From Lachnospiraceae bacterium (GTDB lineage Bacteria > Bacillota > Clostridia > Lachnospirales > Lachnospiraceae): 64,000 nucleotides of DNA. Positions 35,629 through 44,870 of this stretch are shown piece after piece. Position numbers and translations under genes: made by a program. The stretch spans positions 22,512-86,511 of the forward strand of contig CAJTCL010000016.1 of NCBI GenBank assembly GCA_910575005.1. The letters are read 5' to 3'. The notes beneath the pieces are model-generated. The model had not been told where the DNA came from and did no database searches. It saw nothing but the letters and a program-made list of their open reading frames with translations. The first letter of the stretch is position 1. The number at the start of each line of letters is the position of its first letter.

Positions 35629-36948
35629 ATGTTAAAAGTAGTAAAGTTTGGAGGAAGTTCCCTGGCAAGCGCCGGACAATTCTCAAAGGTTGGTAAGATT
35701 GTACGTGCGGATGAAAGCCGCAGATATGTTGTTCCCAGTGCACCAGGAAAACGCAATTCCAAGGACACAAAAGTAACAGATATGCTGTATCAGTGTTATG
35801 CTTTGGCAGAGGCGGAGGAAAATTTTAGTTCTGCACTCAAAAAGATTCAGGAACGTTATGATTCTATTATCAATGGGTTAAACTTAACATTGTCTTTAAA
35901 TAAAGAATTTGAGATGATTGCAGAGAATTTTAAAAAGAAGGTAGGGGCAGATTATGCTGCTTCCAGGGGAGAGTACTTAAATGGCATTGTCATGGCAAAT
36001 TATCTGGGATTTGAATTTATAGATGCCGCAGAGGTGATTGTATTTGATACAAATGGAGAATTTGATGCTGACAAGACCAATGAACGATTATCCAAACGAC
36101 TTAAGGACTGTGAACATGCAGTTATCCCCGGTTTTTATGGTGCCAGAGAAGATGGAATGGTAAAAACCTTTTCTAGAGGCGGTTCGGATATCACAGGTTC
36201 CATTGTCGCAAAAGCGGTGCGGGCAGATATCTATGAGAATTGGACGGATGTTTCTGGATTTTTGATTGCAGATCCTCGTATTATTAAAAATCCAGAGGTA
36301 ATTAAGGTGATCACTTACAGAGAGCTGCGGGAGCTTTCCTATATGGGAGCTACAGTATTGCATGAGGATGCCGTCTTTCCAGTGCGCAAGGCGGGGATTC
36401 CGATCAACATCCGCAATACCAATGCACCAGAGGATGAGGGCACATTGATTGTAGAGAGCACTTGCCGTCAACCCTATTATACAATTACAGGAATAGCCGG
36501 CAAAAAGGGCTTTGTGGCAGTGAATATTGATAAAGACATGATGAATTCTGAGGTTGGCTTTGGCCGTAAGGTGCTGGCAGCCTTTGAAGAACATGGAATT
36601 TCCTTTGAGCATCTGCCTTCTGGAATTGACACTATGACTGTTTTTGTGCATCAGGAGGAATTTGAGGGCAAAGAGCAGCAGGTATTGTCAGCTATTCACA
36701 GATTAGCCCAGCCAGACAGTATTGACTTAGAAGGCGATATTGCCTTGATTGCAGTGGTGGGACGCGGTATGCGTTCAACAAGAGGAACGGCTGGAAGGAT
36801 TTTTTCTGCACTTGCCCATGCAAATGTCAACGTAAAGATGATTGATCAGGGTTCTAGCGAGCTGAATATTATCATCGGAGTAAAGAATTGTGATTTTGAG
36901 ACCGCGATTCGGGCCATATATGATATCTTTGTGGAAACACAAATTTAA
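35629..36948 (+). CDS. Aspartokinase
   Basis: First step of the aspartate pathway (lysine, threonine, methionine, diaminopimelate): phosphorylates aspartate. 439 residues from ATG 35629 with GGAGG eight bases upstream (ATG 35617 is in frame but less well placed). KVVKFGGSSLASA is the kinase N-terminal signature; TFSRGGSDITGSIVAKAV binds substrates. Two ACT domains at the C-terminus (from ~300; SEVGFGRKVLAAFEEHGISF, then ALIAVVGRGMRSTRGTAGR) provide amino-acid feedback. Stand-alone monofunctional enzyme with no adjacent pathway genes. Which isozyme it is cannot be read. Confidence 0.95.
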   Translation: MLKVVKFGGSSLASAGQFSKVGKIVRADESRRYVVPSAPGKRNSKDTKVTDMLYQCYALAEAEENFSSALKKIQERYDSIINGLNLTLSLNKEFEMIAENFKKKVGADYAASRGEYLNGIVMANYLGFEFIDAAEVIVFDTNGEFDADKTNERLSKRLKDCEHAVIPGFYGAREDGMVKTFSRGGSDITGSIVAKAVRADIYENWTDVSGFLIADPRIIKNPEVIKVITYRELRELSYMGATVLHEDAVFPVRKAGIPINIRNTNAPEDEGTLIVESTCRQPYYTITGIAGKKGFVAVNIDKDMMNSEVGFGRKVLAAFEEHGISFEHLPSGIDTMTVFVHQEEFEGKEQQVLSAIHRLAQPDSIDLEGDIALIAVVGRGMRSTRGTAGRIFSALAHANVNVKMIDQGSSELNIIIGVKNCDFETAIRAIYDIFVETQI

Positions 36949-37018
36949 TATTTATCAGGTAATTTTTTATAAAACAGTGACAGGAACAAACAAATCATAA
37001 AAAAGTAAAGGAGAAGCT

Positions 37019-39088
37019 ATGGGGAAAATTTATAGATATCGTATTGGAAAACCGCTCCAGACGGAAGCTGTAGTACAAGAATTACCGATAGAAAAAGGGG
37101 ATGTCCTTTATTTGGAGCGTGTACAGAAATTAGATTTGGCGAAAGAGAAGGCAGATGGGCAGGAATGTCTGCTTCAAAGAGATTACTGGAGATATCCGCT
37201 CACGCAGGAAGACAGGATCTATGGGCTGGGAGAGAATGTCCGTGGAATCAATAAACGTGGCTGGATTTATGAGAGTAATTGTACAGATGATCCAATCCAT
37301 ACAGAGACCAAGCATTCTCTGTATGGAGCACATAATTTTTTTGTGGTGGATGGAGAAAAAACGTTCGGTTTGTTTTTGGATTATCCTGGTAAACTGGTTT
37401 TTGATATGGGCTACCAATGCATGGATGAGCTGCGTATTATCCCTAAAACTTGGGATCTGGAGCTGTATTTGATTTTGGGAGACGATATTTTGGATATCGT
37501 AAAGCAGTTTCGACAATTGACTGGCAGGAGTTATATTCCTCCCAAATGGGCATTTGGGTTTGGACAGAGCCGTTGGGGATATCAGAGTGCAGAGGATATC
37601 CGTGCAGTAGTAAAAGGGTATCGGGAAAATCATATCCCCTTAGACAGTGTGTATCTGGATATTGATTATATGGAGGATTTTAAAGACTTTACGGTCAATG
37701 AAGAGCGTTTTCCAGATTTTAGAGAGTTTGTGGAGGAGATGAAGCGCGAAAGAATTCATTTGGTGCCGATTATTGATGCAGGTGTAAAGATTGAGGAGGG
37801 TTACTCTGTCTATGAGGAAGGCGTAGAAAAAGGATATTTTTGTAAAGACGAACAGGGAAATGATTTTGTGGGGGCTGTATGGCCTGGCAAAGTGCATTTT
37901 CCAGATATGCTCAATAAAAAGGCTAGAAAATGGTTTGGAGCGAAATATCAATTTTTGATAGAACAGGGGATTGAAGGATTTTGGAATGATATGAATGAGC
38001 CGGCAATCTTCTATTCTGAAAAACGTCTGGAGCAGGTATTAAAGAAATTACGATCCATAAAAAACAAAAATATGGATATGTGGGAAGTCTTTGCATTTAA
38101 GGATCTGGTTGCCGGACTTGCAAACAGTCCAGAAGATTATGCAAGCTTTTACCATAATATAAACGGGAAGCAAGTCTGTCATGACAAGGTACACAATCTA
38201 TATGGCTATCATATGACAAGGGCCGCAGGTGAAGCATTTGAGGAAATTGAGCCAGACAAACGTCTGTTGTTGTTTTCACGTGCTTCCTATATTGGGATGC
38301 ATCGTTACGGCGGTATTTGGATGGGAGATAATCAGTCCTGGTGGTCCCATTTATTGATGAATTTGAAAATGCTTCCTTCTTTAAATATGTGTGGTTTTTT
38401 GTATACAGGTGCAGATTTGGGAGGTTTTGGCGGGGATGCCACAGAAGATCTTTTACTTCGGTGGCTGGCACTGGGTATTTTTACTCCTCTGATGCGCAAT
38501 CATTCTGCATTGGGTACTAGAGTGCAGGAAAGCTATCAGTTCACCCAGACAGAGACATTCCAAAAGTTAATTAATATTCGCTATGGCCTGATGCCTTATC
38601 TCTACAGTGAGTATATGAAAGCGGCTTTGCGCGATGAGATGCTTTTCCTCCCATTATCTTTTGTTTACACAGAGGATCCACATGCAAGAGAGGTGGAAGA
38701 TCAGCTTTTGGTGGGTGAGAGTATTATGATTGCGCCAGTGTATACTCAAAATGCCACAGGAAGGTATGTTTATCTTCCAGAACCAATGAAACTGGTGCGC
38801 CTAAAAGGGATGGAAGAAATAGAGACAGAAGTGTTGGAACAAGGACATTTTTATGTAGATATTCCTTTGGATGAAGTGGTATTTTTTATTCGTCCAGAAA
38901 AAATAGTACCTTATTGCAGCGGCGGCCAATCTATGGAGGAAGCTGAGCAGCAGGAGATCAAACTTCTGGATTTTGTGACAGGAACAGCAGAATACGAGTT
39001 ATATCAGGATGATGGTTATACAAAAGATTATCAGAGACCAGAGCATATTCAGATCGTGAGGAAACAGAATGGAAAGAGGAATGTTTGA
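37019..39088 (+). CDS. Glycoside hydrolase family 31 alpha-glucosidase
   Basis: 689 residues, cytosolic (no signal). GH31 core: FGFGQSRWGYQSAEDIRAVV, nucleophile Asp324 in GFWNDMNEPAIF, acid/base Asp437 in IWMGDNQSWW, and FTPLMRNHSALGTRVQESY near the substrate site. N-terminal beta-sandwich with RIYGLGENVRGINKRG; C-terminal beta domain. Likely releases glucose (or xylose) from alpha-linked oligosaccharides after import. The terminal 20 bases overlap the next gene, a hybrid kinase. AAAGGAGAAGCT precedes ATG. Confidence 0.95.
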   Translation: MGKIYRYRIGKPLQTEAVVQELPIEKGDVLYLERVQKLDLAKEKADGQECLLQRDYWRYPLTQEDRIYGLGENVRGINKRGWIYESNCTDDPIHTETKHSLYGAHNFFVVDGEKTFGLFLDYPGKLVFDMGYQCMDELRIIPKTWDLELYLILGDDILDIVKQFRQLTGRSYIPPKWAFGFGQSRWGYQSAEDIRAVVKGYRENHIPLDSVYLDIDYMEDFKDFTVNEERFPDFREFVEEMKRERIHLVPIIDAGVKIEEGYSVYEEGVEKGYFCKDEQGNDFVGAVWPGKVHFPDMLNKKARKWFGAKYQFLIEQGIEGFWNDMNEPAIFYSEKRLEQVLKKLRSIKNKNMDMWEVFAFKDLVAGLANSPEDYASFYHNINGKQVCHDKVHNLYGYHMTRAAGEAFEEIEPDKRLLLFSRASYIGMHRYGGIWMGDNQSWWSHLLMNLKMLPSLNMCGFLYTGADLGGFGGDATEDLLLRWLALGIFTPLMRNHSALGTRVQESYQFTQTETFQKLINIRYGLMPYLYSEYMKAALRDEMLFLPLSFVYTEDPHAREVEDQLLVGESIMIAPVYTQNATGRYVYLPEPMKLVRLKGMEEIETEVLEQGHFYVDIPLDEVVFFIRPEKIVPYCSGGQSMEEAEQQEIKLLDFVTGTAEYELYQDDGYTKDYQRPEHIQIVRKQNGKRNV

Positions 39089-41864
39089 TGAAAATTTCAG
39101 GCTGGGTAATATTCTAAATGAGGCAAATATTGGACTGTGGTATATTGAGCTTGAAGAGGGGAGCACTCCGCGCATGTATGGAGACTGTGCTATGCTGGAA
39201 TTATTGGGGATTGAGGGGCTTCCGACGCCAGAGGAATGTTATCGTCATTGGTATGAAAGAATTGAACATTCTTATCTGGGAATGGTAGATGAAGTGATAC
39301 AGGTTATGGCGGCGAGGCAGCATGGAGAAGTAAGCTATGCATGGGAGCATCCAAAATGGGGGACAATTTATATACGGTGCGGCGGAAATTGTGATCCCAG
39401 CTATACCAAAGGCCTGCGTTTAAAAGGCTATCACCAGAATATTTCAGAGTTAGTATCTTTGAAACAGGAGGCGGAGCAGCTTAAAAGCTTTCAGCAGAAA
39501 ATGCTGGAATCTTTAAAAGAGTTGTATTTTTCAGTGTTGCTGCTTGAGATTGACAGAGATATTATTTACCCGCTTTATGCGTCACAAGAAGGGAGCAAAT
39601 CTTTTGGGATAAAAGCTTCCACTGCATATATGATGGAGCAGATGGTAAAATTTTACCATCCAGAAGACCAAGAGCAGATGCAGGAGGATATCAGCCTGGT
39701 CAATCTGGAACATTGCTTAGATCAGGGAGTGGAGAAACTAATCCGAGAATTCCGCAGAAAGATCCAGGGAAAATATCGCTGGGTCTCTATCACTTGTTAT
39801 TTTATGCGTCAGTCGAGTTGCAACCGCAAGGTACTGATTGCCATTCAGGATATTGATGATCAGAAACGCCATGAAAAAGAATATCAGGAATATTTAAAAA
39901 ACAGCTATATGGGAAATATGGAGCTGTTGCGGATGTCCCTGAAAAATTCAAATATATTTGAATTTTTCTATTATCCAACGGAAGAACGCTTGGTAATACC
40001 TGAGATGACAGCACAGTATTTTGACTATCCAGCAGAACTGCGGGGTATCAATCAAGAAAATGCTGCAAAGATCGTGGATAAAAGTTATCAAGATTTGTTT
40101 TATCGTGTGCATTCTTATATCAAAAATGGCGGAAAAAATGATTATTTTTATTATAGCTGCAACCAAGGAAAATTTTGGTGTAAATGCAGTATTTCCAGTG
40201 TGATTTTTAACGAGGATGGACATACAGAATTTGCAGTGGGTATGATTGAAGATTTGACCCGACAAAGAATCATAGAGTGGGAAAATGAGCAATATCAGTC
40301 TATTTACCGTAATACGGTAGAATTGGAATATGATGGAATCTGTATTATGGATTTAAAAACTGGGGAAGTGATTGCAAAACTTGCGGAAAGCGTCAGCGCT
40401 GACAATAAAGCAAAGCGGGAGAATTTATCTTTTATTAAAAAGAAGTTTATTGAAGAGTTGATGTGCCCAGAAGATCAGGAACGCTTTCGAAAGGAATTTG
40501 ATATTTTAAGCATTCTTTCTCAATTAGAGCGTGAAGAAGTAGTACATTTCTATTTTATCAGTGAAAAAAACAATGAAAAACGGCACAAGGATTGTGCGAT
40601 TCGCTATTTTAATGAGGACAGGACAAAGTTATTTGTCTGTATTCGCGATATTGAACAGCAGATTCGGACAGAACGGGAGAGTAAGGAGGCATTACAGAAG
40701 GCGTTTGAAGCAGCAAAGCATGCAAATGAGGCGAAAAGTGAGTTTATCAGTAAGATGAGCCATGACATTCGTACACCAATGAATGCCATTGTGGGTATGA
40801 CAGCAATTGCAAAGGCTAATATTGATGACAGGGAACGGGTACTTGACTGTTTGGACAAGGTGAAAGTAGCTAATGAGCATCTGTTGAGCCTGGTCAATGA
40901 AGTTCTGGATATGAGCAGAATTGAAAGTGGTAAAATGAGTCTTTCCAAGGGAGAGTTTGATTTACGTGAGCTGTTGGAAGGTGTAATTTGCATCTTAAAA
41001 CCACGTGCCCAAGAGAAACAGCAACGATTGACGTTGGAGCTTAAAAATCTTCAACATACAGCAGTAATAGGGGATGAGCTAAGCCTGCAAAAAGTATTTA
41101 ACAATCTGGTTGGAAATGCTGTTAAATATACGCAGGAAGGCGGACAGATCCATGTTCTGGCTGAGGAATTACCCTCACCACATCTCGACTATGGACATTA
41201 TCGTTTTATTTTTGAAGACAATGGGTATGGTATGTCAAAAGAGTATCTGGATAGATTGTTTGTGCCGTTTGAACGAGCCAGTGATTCAAAAATAGAACAA
41301 ATAGAGGGCACAGGACTTGGAATGCCGATTGTGTATAATCTGATTCAATTGATGCAGGGAGAAATTCAAGTGGAAAGCGAGCTGGAGCAAGGTTCCAAGT
41401 TTACAATTACTTTATTCTTTCCACTACAAAACAAAGAAAACATCCAAGAAGAGAGCCAAGAACCACAAAAGAAGATTTTCTTTGAGGAAAAGCGGGTTCT
41501 TTTGGCCGAGGATAATGAATTGAATGTGGAAATCGCCCAGGAGATATTGAAAAATTATGGTTTGGAGATAGCTGTAGCCTATAATGGGCAGGAAGCAGTG
41601 CAGATTTATCAGGAAAAGGAAGCTGGGTATTTTGATATGATTTTTATGGATATTCAGATGCCAGTTATGGATGGTTATACTGCGGCAGGAAAGATTCGAA
41701 ACAGTGACAAAGCGGATTCTAGTCAAATTCCAATTGCAGCGATGACAGCCAATGCTTTTTCAGAGGATGTGCAAAAAGCAATGCATGCGGGGATGAATGA
41801 TCATGTTGCAAAGCCGATTGAGCTTGATAAATTGGAAAAAGTATTGACAAAGTGGTTAAGTTAG
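39069..41864 (+). CDS. Hybrid sensor histidine kinase/response regulator
   Basis: 931 residues, no membrane helices visible, so cytosolic sensing. Several PAS-like modules fill residues 1-~540 (first: IGLWYIELEEG...). HisKA with FISKMSHDIRTPMNAIVGM (phospho-acceptor His565), HATPase with NNLVGNAVKYT and FEDNGYGMS and GTGLGMPIVYN, then a receiver domain LLAEDNELNVEIA with phospho-Asp861 in FMDIQMPVMDGY. No HPt or output domain in the protein, so it must pass the signal to a separate partner. Start ATG 39069 has GTGAGGAAACAGA in front and overlaps the GH31 gene, implying co-expression with it. Confidence 0.94.
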   Translation: MERGMFDENFRLGNILNEANIGLWYIELEEGSTPRMYGDCAMLELLGIEGLPTPEECYRHWYERIEHSYLGMVDEVIQVMAARQHGEVSYAWEHPKWGTIYIRCGGNCDPSYTKGLRLKGYHQNISELVSLKQEAEQLKSFQQKMLESLKELYFSVLLLEIDRDIIYPLYASQEGSKSFGIKASTAYMMEQMVKFYHPEDQEQMQEDISLVNLEHCLDQGVEKLIREFRRKIQGKYRWVSITCYFMRQSSCNRKVLIAIQDIDDQKRHEKEYQEYLKNSYMGNMELLRMSLKNSNIFEFFYYPTEERLVIPEMTAQYFDYPAELRGINQENAAKIVDKSYQDLFYRVHSYIKNGGKNDYFYYSCNQGKFWCKCSISSVIFNEDGHTEFAVGMIEDLTRQRIIEWENEQYQSIYRNTVELEYDGICIMDLKTGEVIAKLAESVSADNKAKRENLSFIKKKFIEELMCPEDQERFRKEFDILSILSQLEREEVVHFYFISEKNNEKRHKDCAIRYFNEDRTKLFVCIRDIEQQIRTERESKEALQKAFEAAKHANEAKSEFISKMSHDIRTPMNAIVGMTAIAKANIDDRERVLDCLDKVKVANEHLLSLVNEVLDMSRIESGKMSLSKGEFDLRELLEGVICILKPRAQEKQQRLTLELKNLQHTAVIGDELSLQKVFNNLVGNAVKYTQEGGQIHVLAEELPSPHLDYGHYRFIFEDNGYGMSKEYLDRLFVPFERASDSKIEQIEGTGLGMPIVYNLIQLMQGEIQVESELEQGSKFTITLFFPLQNKENIQEESQEPQKKIFFEEKRVLLAEDNELNVEIAQEILKNYGLEIAVAYNGQEAVQIYQEKEAGYFDMIFMDIQMPVMDGYTAAGKIRNSDKADSSQIPIAAMTANAFSEDVQKAMHAGMNDHVAKPIELDKLEKVLTKWLS

Positions 41865-41918
41865 TTTACATAGGAATTGTCGCAAAAGAAGGAAAAGGAC
41901 AGGAGCCTGTAGGTTATT

Positions 41919-43205
41919 ATGGCACAGAAAAATAGTAAAAAAGAAATTAAATGGGATAAATTGGATAATACAGCGCATATTTTTCCAGTGATTGCTGGAG
42001 AGAGTATGAGTAATGTATATCGTATCTCTGTCACCTTACAGGAGGAGATCAAACAGGAATTACTGCAGGAGGCATTGGAGCGGGTACTTCCCTGGTTTGA
42101 AGTATTTCGGGTGCGGATCCGCTATGGCGTATTTTGGTATTATTTTGAGACAAACCAGAAGCCAGCGCCAGAAGTGAAAAAAGAATATCGTTATCCCTGC
42201 CGTTTTATTTCTCCTAACCGCAATCGCAATTATCTATTTCGGGTCAATTATTATAAAAATCGCATCAATTTAGAAGTGTTCCATGTCTTGACTGACGGCA
42301 TGGGCGGAATTACTTTTTTGAGAGAACTGACCTATCAGTATCTGCGCCTTGCACATCCGCATCTACAGCGAAAGTTGGGAGATGGCCTGTGCAGCGATAC
42401 TTCCTTAAGCCGCGAGGACAGTTATCTGAAAAATTATAAAAAGAGTCATAAAAAGGGTTATAAGACAGAACGGGCCTTTCATGTCAAGGGAGAAAAACTG
42501 CCGCCGGCAGAGCTTGGAGTGATGCATGGATATATGCCAATACAGGCTTTGAAAACTGCTTGTAAACAATATGGTGTTTCCATCAATGAATATCTGGTGG
42601 TATCTTTTTTGTGGAGTATCTATCAGGAGTGTCTGCACGGGGCGCCAAGTGAGCGCCCAATTAGTTCCTGTGTACCAGTAAATTTGAGACCTTATTTTGA
42701 TTCTATTACCTTGAAAAATTTCTTTGTGATTGTATCTGCGGTGTTTCATCCGAAGAAAGAGAGCTATACGTTTGAGGAGGTAGTACAGATTGTGGCAGAG
42801 AGTCTGCGCAGTCAGATCAACCGAGAACATTTGGAAAATCTTTTTGCATATAACGTGTCCAATGAGAAGAATTTTATTTTGCGGGCTGTGCCGCTGTTTA
42901 TCAAGAATATTGCCATTCGCTATGTATATCACAGCAGCGCTCTGGCCAATACTACTACGGTTACAAATATTGGAAATATTCAGGTGCGGGAAGAATACCA
43001 GAAATATATCAAAAGTTTTTATGCATTTCTCTCGATGTCGGAAGGTCAAAATATTAAGGGAACAATCTGTTCTTATCAGGACACACTGGTATTTACCATC
43101 AGCAGCAACCTCGCAGATACAGCGGTGCAGCGGGGATTTTTCCGCAGGCTTTCCGCAGATGGGATTCCAGTGCAAATTGAGACGAATGGAGTATATGAAG
43201 AATGA
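41919..43205 (+). CDS. Condensation/alcohol acetyltransferase-like acyltransferase
   Basis: 428 residues of the CoA-dependent acyltransferase superfamily. The active-site motif HxxxDG is seen in VFHVLTDGMGGITFL (~125-140), and a second conserved block ISSCVPVNLRPYFDS (~245-260, like the DFGWG-region strand order) follows. Similar stand-alone proteins in Firmicutes are annotated alcohol acetyltransferase or condensation-domain protein. No signal peptide. Overlaps the next gene by 4 bases. With DUF6320 and an esterase it forms a three-gene unit whose product is unknown; a lipid or polyketide-like ester is possible (inference). Confidence 0.85.
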   Translation: MAQKNSKKEIKWDKLDNTAHIFPVIAGESMSNVYRISVTLQEEIKQELLQEALERVLPWFEVFRVRIRYGVFWYYFETNQKPAPEVKKEYRYPCRFISPNRNRNYLFRVNYYKNRINLEVFHVLTDGMGGITFLRELTYQYLRLAHPHLQRKLGDGLCSDTSLSREDSYLKNYKKSHKKGYKTERAFHVKGEKLPPAELGVMHGYMPIQALKTACKQYGVSINEYLVVSFLWSIYQECLHGAPSERPISSCVPVNLRPYFDSITLKNFFVIVSAVFHPKKESYTFEEVVQIVAESLRSQINREHLENLFAYNVSNEKNFILRAVPLFIKNIAIRYVYHSSALANTTTVTNIGNIQVREEYQKYIKSFYAFLSMSEGQNIKGTICSYQDTLVFTISSNLADTAVQRGFFRRLSADGIPVQIETNGVYEE

Positions 43206-43870
43206 GAATGTGTAAGAAATGTAAAGTGGAGGTGTTGGACGATACCTGTGTCTGTCCACTTTGCAGTAATGTACTGGAAGAATTAGGAGAACAGCGAGAG
43301 TGTACTGGATATCCAGATGTAAAGGCTGTTTCCCGCAAATTAAATTTTATTGTGCGTCTGTATAGTTTTTTGGCGATCATTATTGAGGCAGGGCTGATTG
43401 TAATGAATTATCTGTATTATCATGGGATATGGTGGTCAGCAATCAGCGGGGTTAGTATCTTATATTTTTATATCACCCTGAAATATTCGCTGCAAAGAAA
43501 CAATGGTTATAAGACAGTGATTTTGGTACAAGTCATCGGAGCAGTATTGTTAGTGATTGCGGTAGATAATATTGTTGGTTATCGAGGGTGGTCCGTCAAT
43601 TTTGTTCTGCCAAGTGCTGTCCTATTGCTGGAAGCCACAATTGCCATTTTAATGCTAGTCAATGTTTCTAATTGGCAGAGTTATATTTTAATGCAGATTT
43701 TTATGGTGCTGGTGTCTGGCGGCTGTATGCTATTGTGGAAATTGGGATGGATTACCAATCCGTTCCTGACGTTTCTAGCAGCAGCAATTGCAGTCTCTAT
43801 GTTGTTGGGAACCTTAATTTTTGGAGACCGCAAAGCAAAAGCGGAGTTAAAGCGAAGATTTCATGTATAG
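43202..43870 (+). CDS. DUF6320 membrane protein with N-terminal zinc ribbon
   Basis: 222 residues. An N-terminal CxxC...CxxC pattern (MCKKCKVEVLDDTCVCPLCSN) forms a zinc-ribbon-like head, then about six hydrophobic helices (FLAIIIEAGLIVMNYLYYHG, VILVQVIGAVLLVIAV, and others) and a basic tail. Matches DUF6320, seen in Firmicutes next to condensation-like acyltransferases and alpha/beta hydrolases. Start ATG overlaps the upstream gene by 4 bases. Function unknown; likely membrane partner of its neighbours. Confidence 0.85.
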   Translation: MRMCKKCKVEVLDDTCVCPLCSNVLEELGEQRECTGYPDVKAVSRKLNFIVRLYSFLAIIIEAGLIVMNYLYYHGIWWSAISGVSILYFYITLKYSLQRNNGYKTVILVQVIGAVLLVIAVDNIVGYRGWSVNFVLPSAVLLLEATIAILMLVNVSNWQSYILMQIFMVLVSGGCMLLWKLGWITNPFLTFLAAAIAVSMLLGTLIFGDRKAKAELKRRFHV

Positions 43871-43888
43871 CACATAAAGGAGGAAACC

Positions 43889-44806
43889 ATGCAAGAGCCA
43901 AGCATACGGGGAAGAGTAATCCGAGATATGATCGCCCATGTCACAAATGACAATTTGATTGGAAAAAAGATAAAAACTGGGGAGCTGCGTAAAAATTTGG
44001 TGGAACCAAAGTGGAAATGTCCAGATTGTTTTACGATGCAGCAGATAGAAATGTCCTGTTTTCAGATGGAATACTTGCGCAGGAAGGAAAATCCCAGAAA
44101 GGATTATGTCATTTTGCAGCTGCACGGCGGAGGTTATATTGGAGCAATGCGTAATGCTTACCGTTCTTTTGCAGGCTTGTACTCTAAGGTCAGTAAGGGA
44201 ATGGATGTGCTGACAATTGATTATCGGGTAGCTCCAGAAAATCCTTATCCAGCCGCCCTTGAGGATGCATTGGAGTCCTACAATTGGCTAAAAGACATGG
44301 GCTGGCACAGCAGACAGATTATGGTAGTTGGAGATTCTGCGGGAGGAGGGCTGGCTCTGGCACTCTGTCTGTATCTCAAAGACCATAATAGACGGTTGCC
44401 AGGTGGTTTGGTTTTGATGTCTCCCTGGACAGATATGACAGCAAGCGGTCCTTCTTACGAGGACAATTATGAGCGTGATCCATTGTTTGGAAATAGCAGG
44501 GACAGTCTGATTTACAATCGGGATTATATGGGCTGGCATGATGTCAAAGATCCCTATATCTCACCATTGTTTGGAGAATATTGGGGTTTTCCGCCAATAT
44601 TGATTCAGGCTGGTTCTGTGGAGATGTTATTAAGTGATTCCATCGGTGTGGCATATAAGGCAAAACAGCAAGGAGTTAAAGTGCGTCTCAGTATCTATAA
44701 AGGAATGTTTCATGTATTTCAGATGGGTATGATGATGATGCCGGAATCGAAACGGGCCTGGAAAGAGATTGGCCGGTATTTTGAGGCAGTAACAGGAAAA
44801 AATTAA
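43889..44806 (+). CDS. Alpha/beta-fold esterase, hormone-sensitive lipase family
   Basis: 305 residues, cytosolic. The HSL-family oxyanion motif LHGGGYIGAMRNAYRS is followed by the nucleophile elbow VVGDSAGGGLALAL (Ser). An Asp in the following loops (DSIGVAYKA region) and His in GMFHVFQMGMM complete the triad. ATG 43889 has AAAGGAGGAAACC upstream. Third gene of the acyltransferase-DUF6320 operon; probably hydrolyses or exchanges a carboxyl ester made or moved by its neighbours (inference). Confidence 0.92.
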   Translation: MQEPSIRGRVIRDMIAHVTNDNLIGKKIKTGELRKNLVEPKWKCPDCFTMQQIEMSCFQMEYLRRKENPRKDYVILQLHGGGYIGAMRNAYRSFAGLYSKVSKGMDVLTIDYRVAPENPYPAALEDALESYNWLKDMGWHSRQIMVVGDSAGGGLALALCLYLKDHNRRLPGGLVLMSPWTDMTASGPSYEDNYERDPLFGNSRDSLIYNRDYMGWHDVKDPYISPLFGEYWGFPPILIQAGSVEMLLSDSIGVAYKAKQQGVKVRLSIYKGMFHVFQMGMMMMPESKRAWKEIGRYFEAVTGKN

Positions 44807-44827
44807 AGATCATATAACGATTTAGAA

Positions 44828-44870
44828 CCTCATTGCATAGTTTAGTAACAAATGCAATGAGGAGTTTTTT
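44828..44870 (+). promoter_or_regulatory. Hairpin overlapping the ribosome binding site of the ZIP gene
   Basis: CCTCATTGCAT (44828-44838) pairs perfectly over 11 bases with ATGCAATGAGG (44852-44862), then AGTTTTTT and the ATG at 44871. The 3' arm contains GAGG, the ribosome binding site. It is both terminator-shaped and able to hide the site, so it may terminate the esterase operon or regulate the transporter. Confidence 0.65.
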
